This document shows positions 6,561 to 15,500 of a stretch of 40,105 nt of DNA, piece by piece. The DNA is taken from assembly GCA_031271685.1 (NCBI GenBank), contig JAISVH010000076.1, positions 1 to 40,105 of the forward strand. The letters are read 5' to 3'. The translations under genes and the position numbers were made by a program. Each line of letters opens with the position of its first letter. The first letter of the stretch is position 1. Source of the stretch: Eubacterium sp. (GTDB lineage Bacteria; Bacillota; Clostridia; Oscillospirales; Ruminococcaceae). The notes under the pieces are model-generated. The model was given only the letters and a program-made list of their open reading frames with translations. It did not search any database and had not been told where the DNA came from.

Positions 6561-6583
6561 ACTTGTTTTGCAAGCAATTGCAA
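6555..6583 (-). promoter_or_regulatory. sigma-A-type promoter for the Big2 gene
   Basis: On the minus strand TTGCAA (6578-6583) and TATAAT (6555-6560) are separated by exactly 17 bases. The -10 box coincides with the right edge of repeat R3. Transcription would start near 6548 and run through R3 to the Big2 start at 6201. Confidence 0.65.
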
Positions 6584-6634
6584 TAGTAATTGTATACATA
6601 TTTTTTTTCGCTATTTCTACAAATTAAATGCAAC

Positions 6635-7924
6635 CTATTTTGCATTAATTATAGAAACAGCTTTTTTTCCGATATCCTTACGGTAATGCATACCATTAAA
6701 ACTAACTTTTTCCACCGCATTATATGCTCTTTTAACAGCTTCTGACAGCGTTTTATCTAAAGCCGCGGCCCCAAGCACCCTACCCCCGGCGGTAAAAAAT
6801 CTTCCGTCTTTAAATTTTGTTCCTGAATGATAAATTGAAACATCCGGAATGCTGTCAATATCTCCGCCGTCATTCAAACCGTTAATAACAACGCCCGTTT
6901 CGTAGCTGTTTGGATAACCTTCGCTTGCCAGTATTACACAAGCCGCTGACATGTCTTTAAAACGCACCTCTAAACTATCGAGTTTTTCATCGTGCACCGC
7001 TTCAATAATGTCAAGCAGATCGGTTTCCAAAAGAGGTAAAATTACCTGAGCTTCGGGATCTCCAAATCGACAATTATACTCAATTACTTTTGGACCATCC
7101 GAAGTCAGCATCAAACCAAAATATATACAACCCTTAAACCGACGTCCCTCGCTTAAAAGTCCGTCTATCGTAGGCCTTATTATTTTACTTTCTACAATTT
7201 GGGCCGTTTCATGGGTATAAAACGGACTGGGCGCTATTACGCCCATACCTCCGGTATTAGGTCCCTCATCGTTGTCTAACGCGCGCTTGTGGTCTGTGCT
7301 CGCTATCATTGGACGGACTGTTATGCCGTCTGTGAATGCAAGCACGGTAATTTCCGGTCCTTCAAGGCACTCCTCAATTATAATTCCCTTATCCCCAAAT
7401 TTTTTTCCGGTCAGCATAAAATTTATGGCGTCTTCCGCCTCAATAAAGTCTTTAGCAACCGTTACTCCTTTGCCAAGGGCTAAACCATCGTATTTTATGA
7501 CCGTAGGAAACGAATTTTGCGACTTAATGTAATCTATCGCTTTTTCAGCCTCGCCAAACTCTTTATATTCTGCCGTGGGTATATTATGGCGTTTCATAAA
7601 AGCTTTAGAAAAAACCTTGCTCCCTTCGATAACCGCGGCATTTTTACGGGGACCAAATGTTTTAAAGCCTTCCGACTCTAGCGCATCTACCATGCCCATT
7701 ACTAACGGGTCGTCCGGCGTGACAAAAACATAATCAGCGCTTATTTCTTTTGCCAAAGAGATAATATTAACAATATCTGTCGCTTTAACGTCATGAACTT
7801 CCGCGATTTTTGAGATACCCGCGTTACCCGGCGCCGCATGAATCTCGCTCACTCTTGCCGATTTTTTTAAGGCTTTGCAGACTGCATGCTCACGTCCTCC
7901 TCCGCCAACTACCAATACTTTCAT
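6635..7924 (-). CDS. purD: phosphoribosylamine-glycine ligase
   Basis: A 429-residue GAR synthetase, the second step of purine biosynthesis: phosphoribosylamine plus glycine plus ATP gives GAR. The N-domain begins MKVLVVGGGGREHAV. ATP-grasp motifs include KYDGLALGKGVTV and IIEECLEGPE, then the signature GPNTGGMGVIAPSP and metal-binding YNCRFGDPEAQ. The length is normal for the family. TGGAGG precedes the ATG. It is the last gene of the purine operon, 60 bases after purH. No clear terminator hairpin follows; the Big2 promoter lies downstream. Confidence 0.97.
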   Translation of the reverse strand: MKVLVVGGGGREHAVCKALKKSARVSEIHAAPGNAGISKIAEVHDVKATDIVNIISLAKEISADYVFVTPDDPLVMGMVDALESEGFKTFGPRKNAAVIEGSKVFSKAFMKRHNIPTAEYKEFGEAEKAIDYIKSQNSFPTVIKYDGLALGKGVTVAKDFIEAEDAINFMLTGKKFGDKGIIIEECLEGPEITVLAFTDGITVRPMIASTDHKRALDNDEGPNTGGMGVIAPSPFYTHETAQIVESKIIRPTIDGLLSEGRRFKGCIYFGLMLTSDGPKVIEYNCRFGDPEAQVILPLLETDLLDIIEAVHDEKLDSLEVRFKDMSAACVILASEGYPNSYETGVVINGLNDGGDIDSIPDVSIYHSGTKFKDGRFFTAGGRVLGAAALDKTLSEAVKRAYNAVEKVSFNGMHYRKDIGKKAVSIINAK

Positions 7925-7984
7925 TTTACCTCCATTTTGTGTTTATATTGTGTTAATTAGAAGTTAAGAGTTAGTAATAAGAAA

Positions 7985-9157
7985 TCAATGATGAAATAAC
8001 CTCATTCCGGTGAACGCCATTACCATACCATACTTGTCACAAGTTTTTATCACATGGTCGTCGCGTATAGATCCTCCGGGCTGAGCTATATATTTTACCC
8101 CGCTCTTAAACGCTCGTTCGATGTTGTCGCCAAACGGAAAAAACGCATCCGATCCTAGCGAAACACCGTTCAAGGTGTTCAGCCATTCCCTCTTTTCATA
8201 AGATGTGAAAATTTCAGGTTTTTCTTTAAAAATATTCTGCCACGCACCGTCGGATAAAACGTCGTTATAATCTTCTCCTATGTATGAATCTATAGCGTTA
8301 TCCTTTTCAGCCGCCTTTAAATGACTTAGAAATTTAAGCGAGAGCGCTTTCGGCGATTGTCTTAGATACCAGTTATCCGCCTTATTACCTGCAAGCCTTG
8401 TGCAGTGTATCCTTGACTGCTGCCCCGCACCGATGCCGACGGCCTGTCCGCCGCAAGCGTATACTACCGAATTTGACTGTGTGTATTTGAGCGTGACGAG
8501 TGAAACTATCAAATCCATTTTGGCATTGTCCGGCAGGTTTTTATTGTCGGTGACAATGTTGCCTAAAAGCACGTCAGTTATTGTCAATTCATTTCTTCCC
8601 TGTTCAAATGTAATTCCAAAGATCTGCTTCCTCTCAACTGATTCCGGAACATATTCCGACTCGATCATTATAATGTTATAATTTCCGCCGCGCTTTGCCT
8701 TTAATATTTCAAGAGCCTCAGGATCATAGCCCGGGGCTATTATCCCGTCGCTTACAAGACCTGAAAGCATTTTTGCCGTACTTAAGTCACAAATGTCAGA
8801 CAACGCGACAAAATCTCCGAAGCTTGACATTCTGTCCGCCCCGCGTGCCCTTGCGTAAGCGCAGGCGACCGGCGATAATTCACACTCCTCCGCCCAATAA
8901 ATTTTCTTTAAAACATCGGATAATGGCAGACCTACCGCCGCCCCGGCAGGCGACACATGCTTAAATGAGGCCGCTGCGGGCAGCCCTGTCGCGGCTTTAA
9001 GCTCTTTTACTAGCTGCCAACCGTTTAAAGCATCCATAAAGTTTATATACCCAGGCTTGCCGTTAAGAACTTCTATGGGCAGTTCTCCATATTCTTTAAA
9101 TATCCTTGCCGGCTTTTGATTTGGATTACACCCGTATTTTAATTCCAATTCTCTCAT
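7985..9157 (-). CDS. purH: AICAR transformylase domain as a separate protein
   Basis: A 390-residue protein equal to the C-terminal formyltransferase half of bifunctional PurH. It converts AICAR to FAICAR using 10-formyltetrahydrofolate. The catalytic Lys-His pair is in SFKHVSPAGAA (K66, H67). Other family signatures are YTQSNSVVYACGGQAVGIGAGQ and FFPFGDNIERA near the C-terminus. The N-terminal IMP cyclohydrolase (MGS-like) domain of ordinary PurH is absent. That step is supplied by the adjacent PurO-type gene, whose stop TAA directly abuts this ATG. GGTGAT lies just upstream. The symbol purH is used for the transformylase half only. Confidence 0.92.
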   Translation of the reverse strand: MRELELKYGCNPNQKPARIFKEYGELPIEVLNGKPGYINFMDALNGWQLVKELKAATGLPAAASFKHVSPAGAAVGLPLSDVLKKIYWAEECELSPVACAYARARGADRMSSFGDFVALSDICDLSTAKMLSGLVSDGIIAPGYDPEALEILKAKRGGNYNIIMIESEYVPESVERKQIFGITFEQGRNELTITDVLLGNIVTDNKNLPDNAKMDLIVSLVTLKYTQSNSVVYACGGQAVGIGAGQQSRIHCTRLAGNKADNWYLRQSPKALSLKFLSHLKAAEKDNAIDSYIGEDYNDVLSDGAWQNIFKEKPEIFTSYEKREWLNTLNGVSLGSDAFFPFGDNIERAFKSGVKYIAQPGGSIRDDHVIKTCDKYGMVMAFTGMRLFHH

Positions 9158-9880
9158 TTAATCACCATTATTCTTATTTAATATTCCGCTCTCATATTTC
9201 CCTGTTTTAACATCAATAAAACGTGTATATAAAGAGATTTTATTTTCAATATTCATGCTGTCCCAAATTACTCTCATGAATTCGTTTATATTGCCGCTTA
9301 TCTCTACTGACCGCGGTTCACCCACAAAACCGGGCAAAGGATTGCCATTGCCGCTATAGGTATGAATAAAATGCCCTTTCCCCTTAATTGGATTGTTATA
9401 TGCAAAATTAAAGCGCTGTACCGAATCAGGGCATCCTCCGTCAGTTTTTATTATAGAAAGCGCGTAATTAAAGCCGCAAGCGCTTTTGTCATTCAAATGT
9501 ACTATCCCTGAAATCCGCGGCGTATAGTTTGGCTTATCCGGCTCGAATTCACGCATCCTGAGCGCCTGCTCAAAAGTCATCTGCCTGTCCATGCAGTCAT
9601 ATATAGTATCAGTATGATCTCCATTAGAGACTATTGTTTTATTTCCCAAAGCCCTTACGGCATTATAAATTATAAGCGACGGATCGCTCAACTTCGAGGG
9701 TTCATGTGCTTGTGTGCGGACTATGCCATTTAATTCGGAAAATATCCGGTTGCGTGAATTTTCGCTTCTGCCCATTATAAAATAAGCTATCACCGCACAT
9801 TCACCGCTGTTATCCCTGCCGATAATTATTCCTCTGCCGGGGTAATCGTTAATTTTTAACATTTCTTCAATTTTTGACAT
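9158..9880 (-). CDS. purO: IMP cyclohydrolase, archaeal PurO-like family
   Basis: A 240-residue protein matching by eye the stand-alone IMP cyclohydrolase family first known from archaea, which closes FAICAR to IMP in the last step of the pathway. Recognisable segments are GRGIIIGRD near the N-terminus, NGDHTDTIYD, YTPRISGIV and HTYSGNGNPLPGFVGEPR. It is unrelated to the cyclohydrolase domain of bacterial PurH. Its position beside the lone transformylase completes the pathway. AGAGG precedes the ATG. It starts one base after the purN stop and abuts purH, so it is tightly coupled in the operon. Confidence 0.88.
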   Translation of the reverse strand: MSKIEEMLKINDYPGRGIIIGRDNSGECAVIAYFIMGRSENSRNRIFSELNGIVRTQAHEPSKLSDPSLIIYNAVRALGNKTIVSNGDHTDTIYDCMDRQMTFEQALRMREFEPDKPNYTPRISGIVHLNDKSACGFNYALSIIKTDGGCPDSVQRFNFAYNNPIKGKGHFIHTYSGNGNPLPGFVGEPRSVEISGNINEFMRVIWDSMNIENKISLYTRFIDVKTGKYESGILNKNNGD

Positions 9881-9881
9881 T

Positions 9882-10511
9882 TCAATATACCTCTGAAAAA
9901 ACTTTATTTCCGTTGACCTTTAGTTTATCATCACAAAACAACTCTACCGCTCTTGGCAATATAACGTGCTCGGCTTCAGTCATTATTCGCGCCTGAAGCG
10001 TTTCAGGCGTATCGTTTTGTTTTACCTCCACTGCCTTTTGCAATATTATCGGGCCGGCATCGCAAACCTCGTTTACAAAGTGAACTGTAGCGCCGGACAC
10101 TTTTACGCCTTTTTCTAATGCGGCTTCATGAACTTTTAACCCATAATACCCTTTGCCACAAAAACTAGGTATCAGTGAAGGATGAACATTTATCATCCTA
10201 TTTTTAAATTCCTTGCAGACACATTCATCCAATATAACCATAAACCCCGCGTAAACTATCAAATCCGCATTATCATAACGAAATATTTTCAGCAGGTCTA
10301 AGCTATAACTTCTTGAATCGCCGTATTTCTTTCTATCAACAACTTTAGTTTTAATTCCTGCGGCTTCGGCGCGTTTTAAAGCATAGGCTTGCGGGTTTGA
10401 GGAAATAACACGAATTATCCGCCCGCTTTGGTTTTCTCCCGCCCACCCGGCATCAATAAGAGATTGAAGATTTGTCCCGCCGGATGAAACCAATACTATT
10501 ATGTTTTTCAT
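9882..10511 (-). CDS. purN: phosphoribosylglycinamide formyltransferase
   Basis: A 209-residue GAR transformylase using 10-formyltetrahydrofolate. It starts MKNIIVLVSSGGTNLQSL, the phosphate-binding loop. The catalytic set appears as INVHPSLIPSF (Asn and His) and CDAGPIILQ (Asp). The loop has SSGGTN rather than the more usual SGNGTN, a mild variation. The start overlaps the purM stop as ATGA, so translation is coupled. Confidence 0.96.
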   Translation of the reverse strand: MKNIIVLVSSGGTNLQSLIDAGWAGENQSGRIIRVISSNPQAYALKRAEAAGIKTKVVDRKKYGDSRSYSLDLLKIFRYDNADLIVYAGFMVILDECVCKEFKNRMINVHPSLIPSFCGKGYYGLKVHEAALEKGVKVSGATVHFVNEVCDAGPIILQKAVEVKQNDTPETLQARIMTEAEHVILPRAVELFCDDKLKVNGNKVFSEVY

Positions 10512-11545
10512 ATCAGGATTATCCCATCGTCACATTTTATAATTTCCCCAACGCAAAAGGCTTTTGTTCCGCTTTCTTCAAGTATTGCCACAGCTCGATC
10601 CGCATCGTTTTTTGACACCGCGCAAACCATTCCTAGCCCCATATTGAACGTATTGTACATATCCCGCTCGCTTATTCCTCCTTTTTCCTGCAAAACCTTA
10701 AAAATTTCTGGAGTTTCATAGGCGCTCCGGTTTATTTTGGCGCTATACCCCTTGGGCAAAACCCTGGGAATATTCTCGTAAAAGCCGCCGCCCGTAATAT
10801 GAGCTATCGCTTTTACGCTGATTTTTGATATAAGGTTCAAAACAGGCTTTACATATATTTCGGTCGGAACCAAAAGTTCTTCTGCCAAAGTTTTTCCGTT
10901 CGGCAGCTTATCTTCTAAAGCTTCGCGGCTGTTAATGTCAAAAATCTTTCGTATCAGAGAAAACCCGTTGGAATGTACTCCGCTTGAGGCTAACCCGACA
11001 AGCACATCACTCGCTTCAATCTTGCTATTATCTATGATCTTACTTTTATCCACAATACCGGTGCAATATCCGGCGACATCATATTCGTCTTCGGCGTAAA
11101 ATCCCGGCATTTCAGCGGTCTCACCGCCTATTAAAGCGCAACCTGCCTTAACGCAGCCATCGGCAACGCCCTTAACTATTTTGGCAATCCTCTCCGGCTC
11201 ATTTCGGCCACAGGCAATATAGTCCAAAAAATAAAGAGGTTTTGCTCCACAACATATAACATCGTTAACACACATCGCAACCGCGTCGATACCTATTGTG
11301 TCATGCTTGTCAAGCAAAAATGCCAACTTAAGCTTAGTGCCGACCCCATCTGTGCCTGAAACCATCACAGGCTCACTTATACCGGTCAAGTCAAGCTGAA
11401 ACAGACCGCCAAATCCCCCTGCCCCATCCAAAACACCGGGAATTTTTGTTCGGCCGATATGTTCCTTAAAAAGTTCGACCGATCTATACCCAGCCATAAC
11501 GTCCACACCCGCCGCTTTATAGCTTTCAGAATAACTATTTTTCAT
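10508..11545 (-). CDS. purM: phosphoribosylformylglycinamidine cyclo-ligase (AIR synthetase)
   Basis: A 345-residue PurM. It converts FGAM to AIR with ATP. Signatures are GFGGLF and VSGTDGVGTKLKLAF near the N-terminus, IGIDAVAMCVNDVICCGAKP, and GGETAEMPGFY. The length is typical. AGGAGG precedes the ATG. The FGAM synthetase genes (purL/purQ/purS) are not in this window and must lie elsewhere. A 117-base gap separates it from purF. Confidence 0.97.
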   Translation of the reverse strand: MKNSYSESYKAAGVDVMAGYRSVELFKEHIGRTKIPGVLDGAGGFGGLFQLDLTGISEPVMVSGTDGVGTKLKLAFLLDKHDTIGIDAVAMCVNDVICCGAKPLYFLDYIACGRNEPERIAKIVKGVADGCVKAGCALIGGETAEMPGFYAEDEYDVAGYCTGIVDKSKIIDNSKIEASDVLVGLASSGVHSNGFSLIRKIFDINSREALEDKLPNGKTLAEELLVPTEIYVKPVLNLISKISVKAIAHITGGGFYENIPRVLPKGYSAKINRSAYETPEIFKVLQEKGGISERDMYNTFNMGLGMVCAVSKNDADRAVAILEESGTKAFCVGEIIKCDDGIILI

Positions 11546-11662
11546 CTTTTCCTCCTGTTTATACTTATCTTAACTATAACAAATCTTTTGTTTATATAGA
11601 AATAAATTTTATGCGAACTCTCAATAGATAAGCGCCGTCTCAATGCACCGCACACTATTTAA

Positions 11663-13087
11663 TCACTGAGACAATTTCAGGATGAATTTATCTTTCGGCT
11701 TCTCATCAGGAACATCAACAGGATATTCTCCGGTAAAGCATCCGACGCAAAAACCGCATCTAGCATTTTCGGCCATTTTTGATACGCCCTCGACGCTTAA
11801 ATATCCCAAGCTGTCCGCTCCTATCTTGTCCTTTATCCCTTCAATGCTCATTTGACAAGCAATAAGGTTTTCGCGACTGTCAATATCCGTCCCGAAATAA
11901 CAGGGATTTTTAAACGGAGGCGAAGATATCCTAACATGAACCTCCAACGCTCCCGTCTCGCGGAGCAGCTTGACTATCCTTCCGCAGGTAGTGCCCCTGA
12001 CTATGCTGTCGTCTATCATAACCACGCGCTTTCCTTTTATCGCTTCACTTACCGGATTAAGCTTTATTTTCACTGAATCCTCGCGCATTCCTTGCGCCGG
12101 CTGGATAAAGGTTCGCCCAACATATCGATTCTTTACAAAGCCGGTCCCATACGGTATGCCCGACTCCAGCGAAAAACCCATCGCAGCGTCTAAGCCGCTG
12201 TCCGGCACACCTATTACTATATCCGCATTCACCGGATGCTCTTTAGCCAAAAACCTCCCCGCATTAACGCGCGACTGCTGAACCGACGCCCCCTCTATAA
12301 CACTATCAGGCCTGGCAAAATAAACATACTCAAACACACATATATTACTTTTGCTTTCACAGTGTGTGCGCACGCTCCTAACACCTTCAGAATTAATTAT
12401 AACGATCTCCCCGGGGTCTATATCTCTTAAAAACTTGGCCGAGATACTGTCTAAAGCGCAGCTTTCACTTGCTACAACATATCCCTCGTTGTTAGGTAAC
12501 TCGCCCAAACAAAGCGGACGAAAACCATGCGGGTCACGAACTGCAATAAGTTTTTTGGGAGACATTAATATAAGAGAATACGCTCCTTTCAATCGATACA
12601 TTGCCTTTTCGACCGCCTGTTCGATTGAGCCGCTAATCAACCTCTGCTCGGTAATGGCATAGCTTATTACCTCAGAATCGCTAGTGGAATGGAATATTCC
12701 TCCGTTAAGCTCATACTCTTCACGGAGCTTTAACGAATTTACGAGGCTTCCGTTATGGGCAATAGTCATTGGTCCCTTAATGTGGCGCACCACCATAGGC
12801 TGTGAGTTTTGAGGAGTGGCATGTTCGCTCGCGGCGTATCTAACGTGTCCAACCGCCATTTTCCCGGAACCCAGCTTCAACAGTGTTTCTTTATCAAACA
12901 CTTCGTTTACAAGCCCCAATTCTTTTTTATAATTGAACACCCCGCGATCGTTTACAACAATGCCGCAACTCTCCTGTCCGCGGTGCTGCAGCGCATAAAG
13001 CGCGAAATAAGCCGATACCGCCACACTCGACCGCTCTTTAGTGTAAATGCCAAAAATACCGCATTCTTCGTGTAAAGAATTAAACAT
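11663..13087 (-). CDS. purF: amidophosphoribosyltransferase
   Basis: A 474-residue glutamine PRPP amidotransferase, the committed step of purine synthesis. The N-terminal nucleophile Cys is C9 after a short propeptide (MFNSLHEE), as in the Bacillus type. The PRPP loop VVMIDDSIVRGTT is present. Cysteines in ICVFEYVYF, near NPCYFGTD, and in the C-terminal CGFCVGC match the [4Fe-4S] ligand pattern of the oxygen-sensitive Bacillus-type enzyme, which fits an anaerobe. It lies three bases after purC. Confidence 0.97.
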   Translation of the reverse strand: MFNSLHEECGIFGIYTKERSSVAVSAYFALYALQHRGQESCGIVVNDRGVFNYKKELGLVNEVFDKETLLKLGSGKMAVGHVRYAASEHATPQNSQPMVVRHIKGPMTIAHNGSLVNSLKLREEYELNGGIFHSTSDSEVISYAITEQRLISGSIEQAVEKAMYRLKGAYSLILMSPKKLIAVRDPHGFRPLCLGELPNNEGYVVASESCALDSISAKFLRDIDPGEIVIINSEGVRSVRTHCESKSNICVFEYVYFARPDSVIEGASVQQSRVNAGRFLAKEHPVNADIVIGVPDSGLDAAMGFSLESGIPYGTGFVKNRYVGRTFIQPAQGMREDSVKIKLNPVSEAIKGKRVVMIDDSIVRGTTCGRIVKLLRETGALEVHVRISSPPFKNPCYFGTDIDSRENLIACQMSIEGIKDKIGADSLGYLSVEGVSKMAENARCGFCVGCFTGEYPVDVPDEKPKDKFILKLSQ

Positions 13088-13090
13088 AGA

Positions 13091-13801
13091 TCACTCTCCT
13101 AAAAGGCGTTTCATAATCTCTTTATACGCATCCTCTTCTCCGCCAAGGTCACGCCTAAAACGGTCTTTGTCAAGCTTTTCGCCGGTAACGCTGTCCCAGA
13201 AACGGCAAGTGTCAGGTGATATCTCATCAGCTAACACAATGACTCCGTCGGACGTTTTTCCAAATTCCAGTTTAAAGTCGATAAGCTCTATGTTTAAATC
13301 TTTTAAGTATTCGGTTAAATACTTATTAATTTTAAGAGAATAGTCTGAAATCAGTTCAAGTTCGTTTTCCGTCGCCCATTTCATTGCAAAAATATGATAT
13401 TGGTTAACCATTGGGTCACCCAAATCATCGTCCTTATAACAAAATTCCAGTATTGTTCTCGAAAGCTTTTCTCCTTCGGGACGACCGACTCGTTTCGCCA
13501 AAGACCCGGCTATAATATTACGAACGATAACCTCCAACGGAATTATGTCAACCTTTTTAACTATGGTTTCGCGGTCTGAAATCTCCTCGACAAAATGCGT
13601 GGGTATTCCTTTTTTCTCAAGCATTTTCATTAGATGATTGGTTACTTTATTATTTATTATCCCTTTTTCGTTGATCGTCCCCTTCTTTTCGCCGTTAAAA
13701 GCTGTCGCATCATCTTTATAGTCGACAATTACAAAATCATAGACATCTGTTTCAAAGACTTTTTTTGCTTTTCCCTCATAGATTTGTTCAAGTTTTTTCA
13801 T
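13091..13801 (-). CDS. purC: SAICAR synthetase
   Basis: A 236-residue phosphoribosylaminoimidazole-succinocarboxamide synthase. It begins [19 protein letters not shown], the ATP-binding hairpin. [34 protein letters not shown] and [12 protein letters not shown] follow. The ATG at 13801 is preferred over 13840 because AAAGGAGAAG lies directly before it and the extra 13 residues are lysine-rich and non-homologous. It is separated from purE by 261 bases containing repeat R4. Confidence 0.96.
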   Translation of the reverse strand: MKKLEQIYEGKAKKVFETDVYDFVIVDYKDDATAFNGEKKGTINEKGIINNKVTNHLMKMLEKKGIPTHFVEEISDRETIVKKVDIIPLEVIVRNIIAGSLAKRVGRPEGEKLSRTILEFCYKDDDLGDPMVNQYHIFAMKWATENELELISDYSLKINKYLTEYLKDLNIELIDFKLEFGKTSDGVIVLADEISPDTCRFWDSVTGEKLDKDRFRRDLGGEEDAYKEIMKRLLGE

Positions 13802-13883
13802 TTTCTTCTCCTTTATTTCCTGTTTATTTTTATTGCCCAAAGCCCTTTACAGTTCTCAAATCTCGTCATATACGGCGCTAAAG

Positions 13884-13978
13884 TATAGGCGGCGGGTGAT
13901 TTTCAATCCACCGCTATAGTTTAATTTACTATAACGCTTTTCAAAACACTGGAAGCGGCTCCACCGCAGACGTTTGAA
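13884..13978 (+). repeat. composite hairpin repeat R4 (module D only)
   Basis: It runs from TATAGGCGGCGGGTGATTTT to the D-module end hairpin (AAAACACTG arm, GCGGCTCC centre, CGCAGACGTTTGAA arm). It lies inside the purine operon between purE and purC, with the remaining bases of that gap AT-rich and featureless to me. It may fold in the mRNA between the two cistrons. Confidence 0.82.
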
Positions 13979-14062
13979 TTAGCTATAAAAATAAATGATC
14001 CGACTTTATATAAAAAAGCCGTTTAATCTGTCTTTTTTAGCGTTTCCCGGCTCCTTACGGTT

Positions 14063-14563
14063 TTACTTGAACTCAGACAATATCTTTTTATCCGCTTCAA
14101 TATTTTTTTCACGCTGAGTTATTTTAAAGCTTAAAAGCTTGTCCCTTAGATTTTCATCGCTTAAAGCCAAAATTTGGAGAGCCAAGTGCGCCGCGTTCAC
14201 TGCTCCATCTATAGCGACTACCGCCACCGGTACACCGGGCGGCATCATTACAGACGACAGCAGAGCGTCTACCCCTTCAAGCGTCTTTGACTTTATCGGT
14301 ATGGCAATAACCGGCAGAATCGTATTTGCCGCCACAGCGCCCGCCAAATGCGCCGCCATACCGGCCGCCGCAATGATGACTCCATATCCGTTAGATGCGG
14401 CGGATTTAGAAAATTCAGCCACCAAATCAGGCGAGCGGTGAGCTGACATCACCCGCATAGTCACCTGAACGCCAAACTCCTTTAAAACATCATAAGCTTT
14501 GCAGACAACCGTCAGATCACTGTCGCTGCCCATTATAATAGCTGCTTTTTTCATGGATTTCAT
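14063..14563 (-). CDS. purE: N5-carboxyaminoimidazole ribonucleotide mutase
   Basis: A 166-residue class I PurE. Signatures are AIIMGSDSDL, VMSAHRSPD with the catalytic His, GVIIAAAGMAAHLAGAVAA and MPPGVPVAVVAIDGA. AAGGAGA precedes the ATG. No purK is visible nearby. It starts 14 bases after the permease gene, with which it is probably cotranscribed. The upstream sequence shows no recognisable purine riboswitch. Confidence 0.96.
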   Translation of the reverse strand: MKSMKKAAIIMGSDSDLTVVCKAYDVLKEFGVQVTMRVMSAHRSPDLVAEFSKSAASNGYGVIIAAAGMAAHLAGAVAANTILPVIAIPIKSKTLEGVDALLSSVMMPPGVPVAVVAIDGAVNAAHLALQILALSDENLRDKLLSFKITQREKNIEADKKILSEFK

Positions 14564-14577
14564 TTATTTCTCCTTAA

Positions 14578-15480
14578 TTAAAATGGCAATTGTATTATCA
14601 GTGGAATAGTCAGCATAGATAAAAGCGTCGCCACGGCGAAAATTTCTGACGCATAAACGCCATCTTTGTCATAGCGTATTGCCAGCACGGTGCAGAGCGT
14701 CGCGGTAGGGCATGCGCAAGCCGTAAGGTGAACGCTCATTATCAGACCGTCACGGGGAAGCGATAAAAACACAAAGTAAAGCAAAAGAGGGATTATTATC
14801 AATTTTATTATTGACACATAATAGATCTTTATATTCTTGGCGACCTTTTTAAAGTCAGCCTGGACTATTGTGCCTCCGGCCGCAAGCATAGCGCTCGGCA
14901 TAGTCATTCCGGCCAATAGTTCTATTGTGCTAAGCGGAACTTCCGGTATCGGAATTTTAAACGCATAAAAGATAAAACCTAAAAAAATCGCATAAATCAT
15001 AGGAGAATTAACTGTTTTAAGCAGTGATTTAAAAGAAGCGTTGCCGCTTATCATAGCTACTCCATAAGTCCAGGTCACAAGATTATTGACGGCGATGAAC
15101 GCCGCCAAAAAAAACACGCCTTCGTCTCCAAATATTCCTCGCACCAACGGTATGCCCATAAAACCACAGTTGCTTAGCACTGCCGAAACACGTTCTATCG
15201 ATTGCTTTTCCCTATCCTTATTGCGCACAAAAAGAGTTGCGCCGGCAATAACCACAATATAAACAACGCCCGCCAACAAAAGAGCATAGCCTAATCTTTG
15301 CATAAGTTTTTCGCTGTACTGAAGCCGGAAAGCCAAAAATACCGCCGCCGGATTAGCTATATGAACCACAATATTTGAAAGTGTTTTTATTGAACTGTTG
15401 TCAATTATTTTAATTTTATACAGCGCCATGCCGATTATAATCAAAATCGACATGATCAAAACTTGTGTTACAACTTCCAC
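14578..15480 (-). CDS. AEC-family auxin efflux carrier-like permease
   Basis: A 300-residue membrane protein with about ten hydrophobic segments, resembling the AEC (auxin efflux carrier, MleP-like) family. Family features include NIVVHIANPAAVFLAF in the first half, LSNCGFMGIPLVRGIFGDEG, and GMTMPSAMLAAGG in the second half. Substrates of bacterial members are often organic acids such as malate; here it is unknown. The start is GTG at 15478-15480, with GCAGG upstream. It lies directly before purE, hinting at co-expression with the purine genes, though the link may be positional only. Confidence 0.85.
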   Translation of the reverse strand: MEVVTQVLIMSILIIIGMALYKIKIIDNSSIKTLSNIVVHIANPAAVFLAFRLQYSEKLMQRLGYALLLAGVVYIVVIAGATLFVRNKDREKQSIERVSAVLSNCGFMGIPLVRGIFGDEGVFFLAAFIAVNNLVTWTYGVAMISGNASFKSLLKTVNSPMIYAIFLGFIFYAFKIPIPEVPLSTIELLAGMTMPSAMLAAGGTIVQADFKKVAKNIKIYYVSIIKLIIIPLLLYFVFLSLPRDGLIMSVHLTACACPTATLCTVLAIRYDKDGVYASEIFAVATLLSMLTIPLIIQLPF

Positions 15481-15500
15481 TTAAACCTGCCTATTCCCTC

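Noticed and set aside
13047-13343. Plus-strand reading frames opposite the purine genes (for example 98 codons here)
   Set aside because: These are antisense shadows of purC and purF with no ribosome binding site or family resemblance.
14008-14062. Possible terminator between purE and purC
   Set aside because: Only a GCCG/CGGC four-base stem precedes the T run, with a very long loop; too weak to call.
14564-14577. Purine riboswitch upstream of the purine genes
   Set aside because: Neither the purE leader, the purE-purC gap nor the sequence before the permease shows the aptamer core I would expect; only repeats were found.
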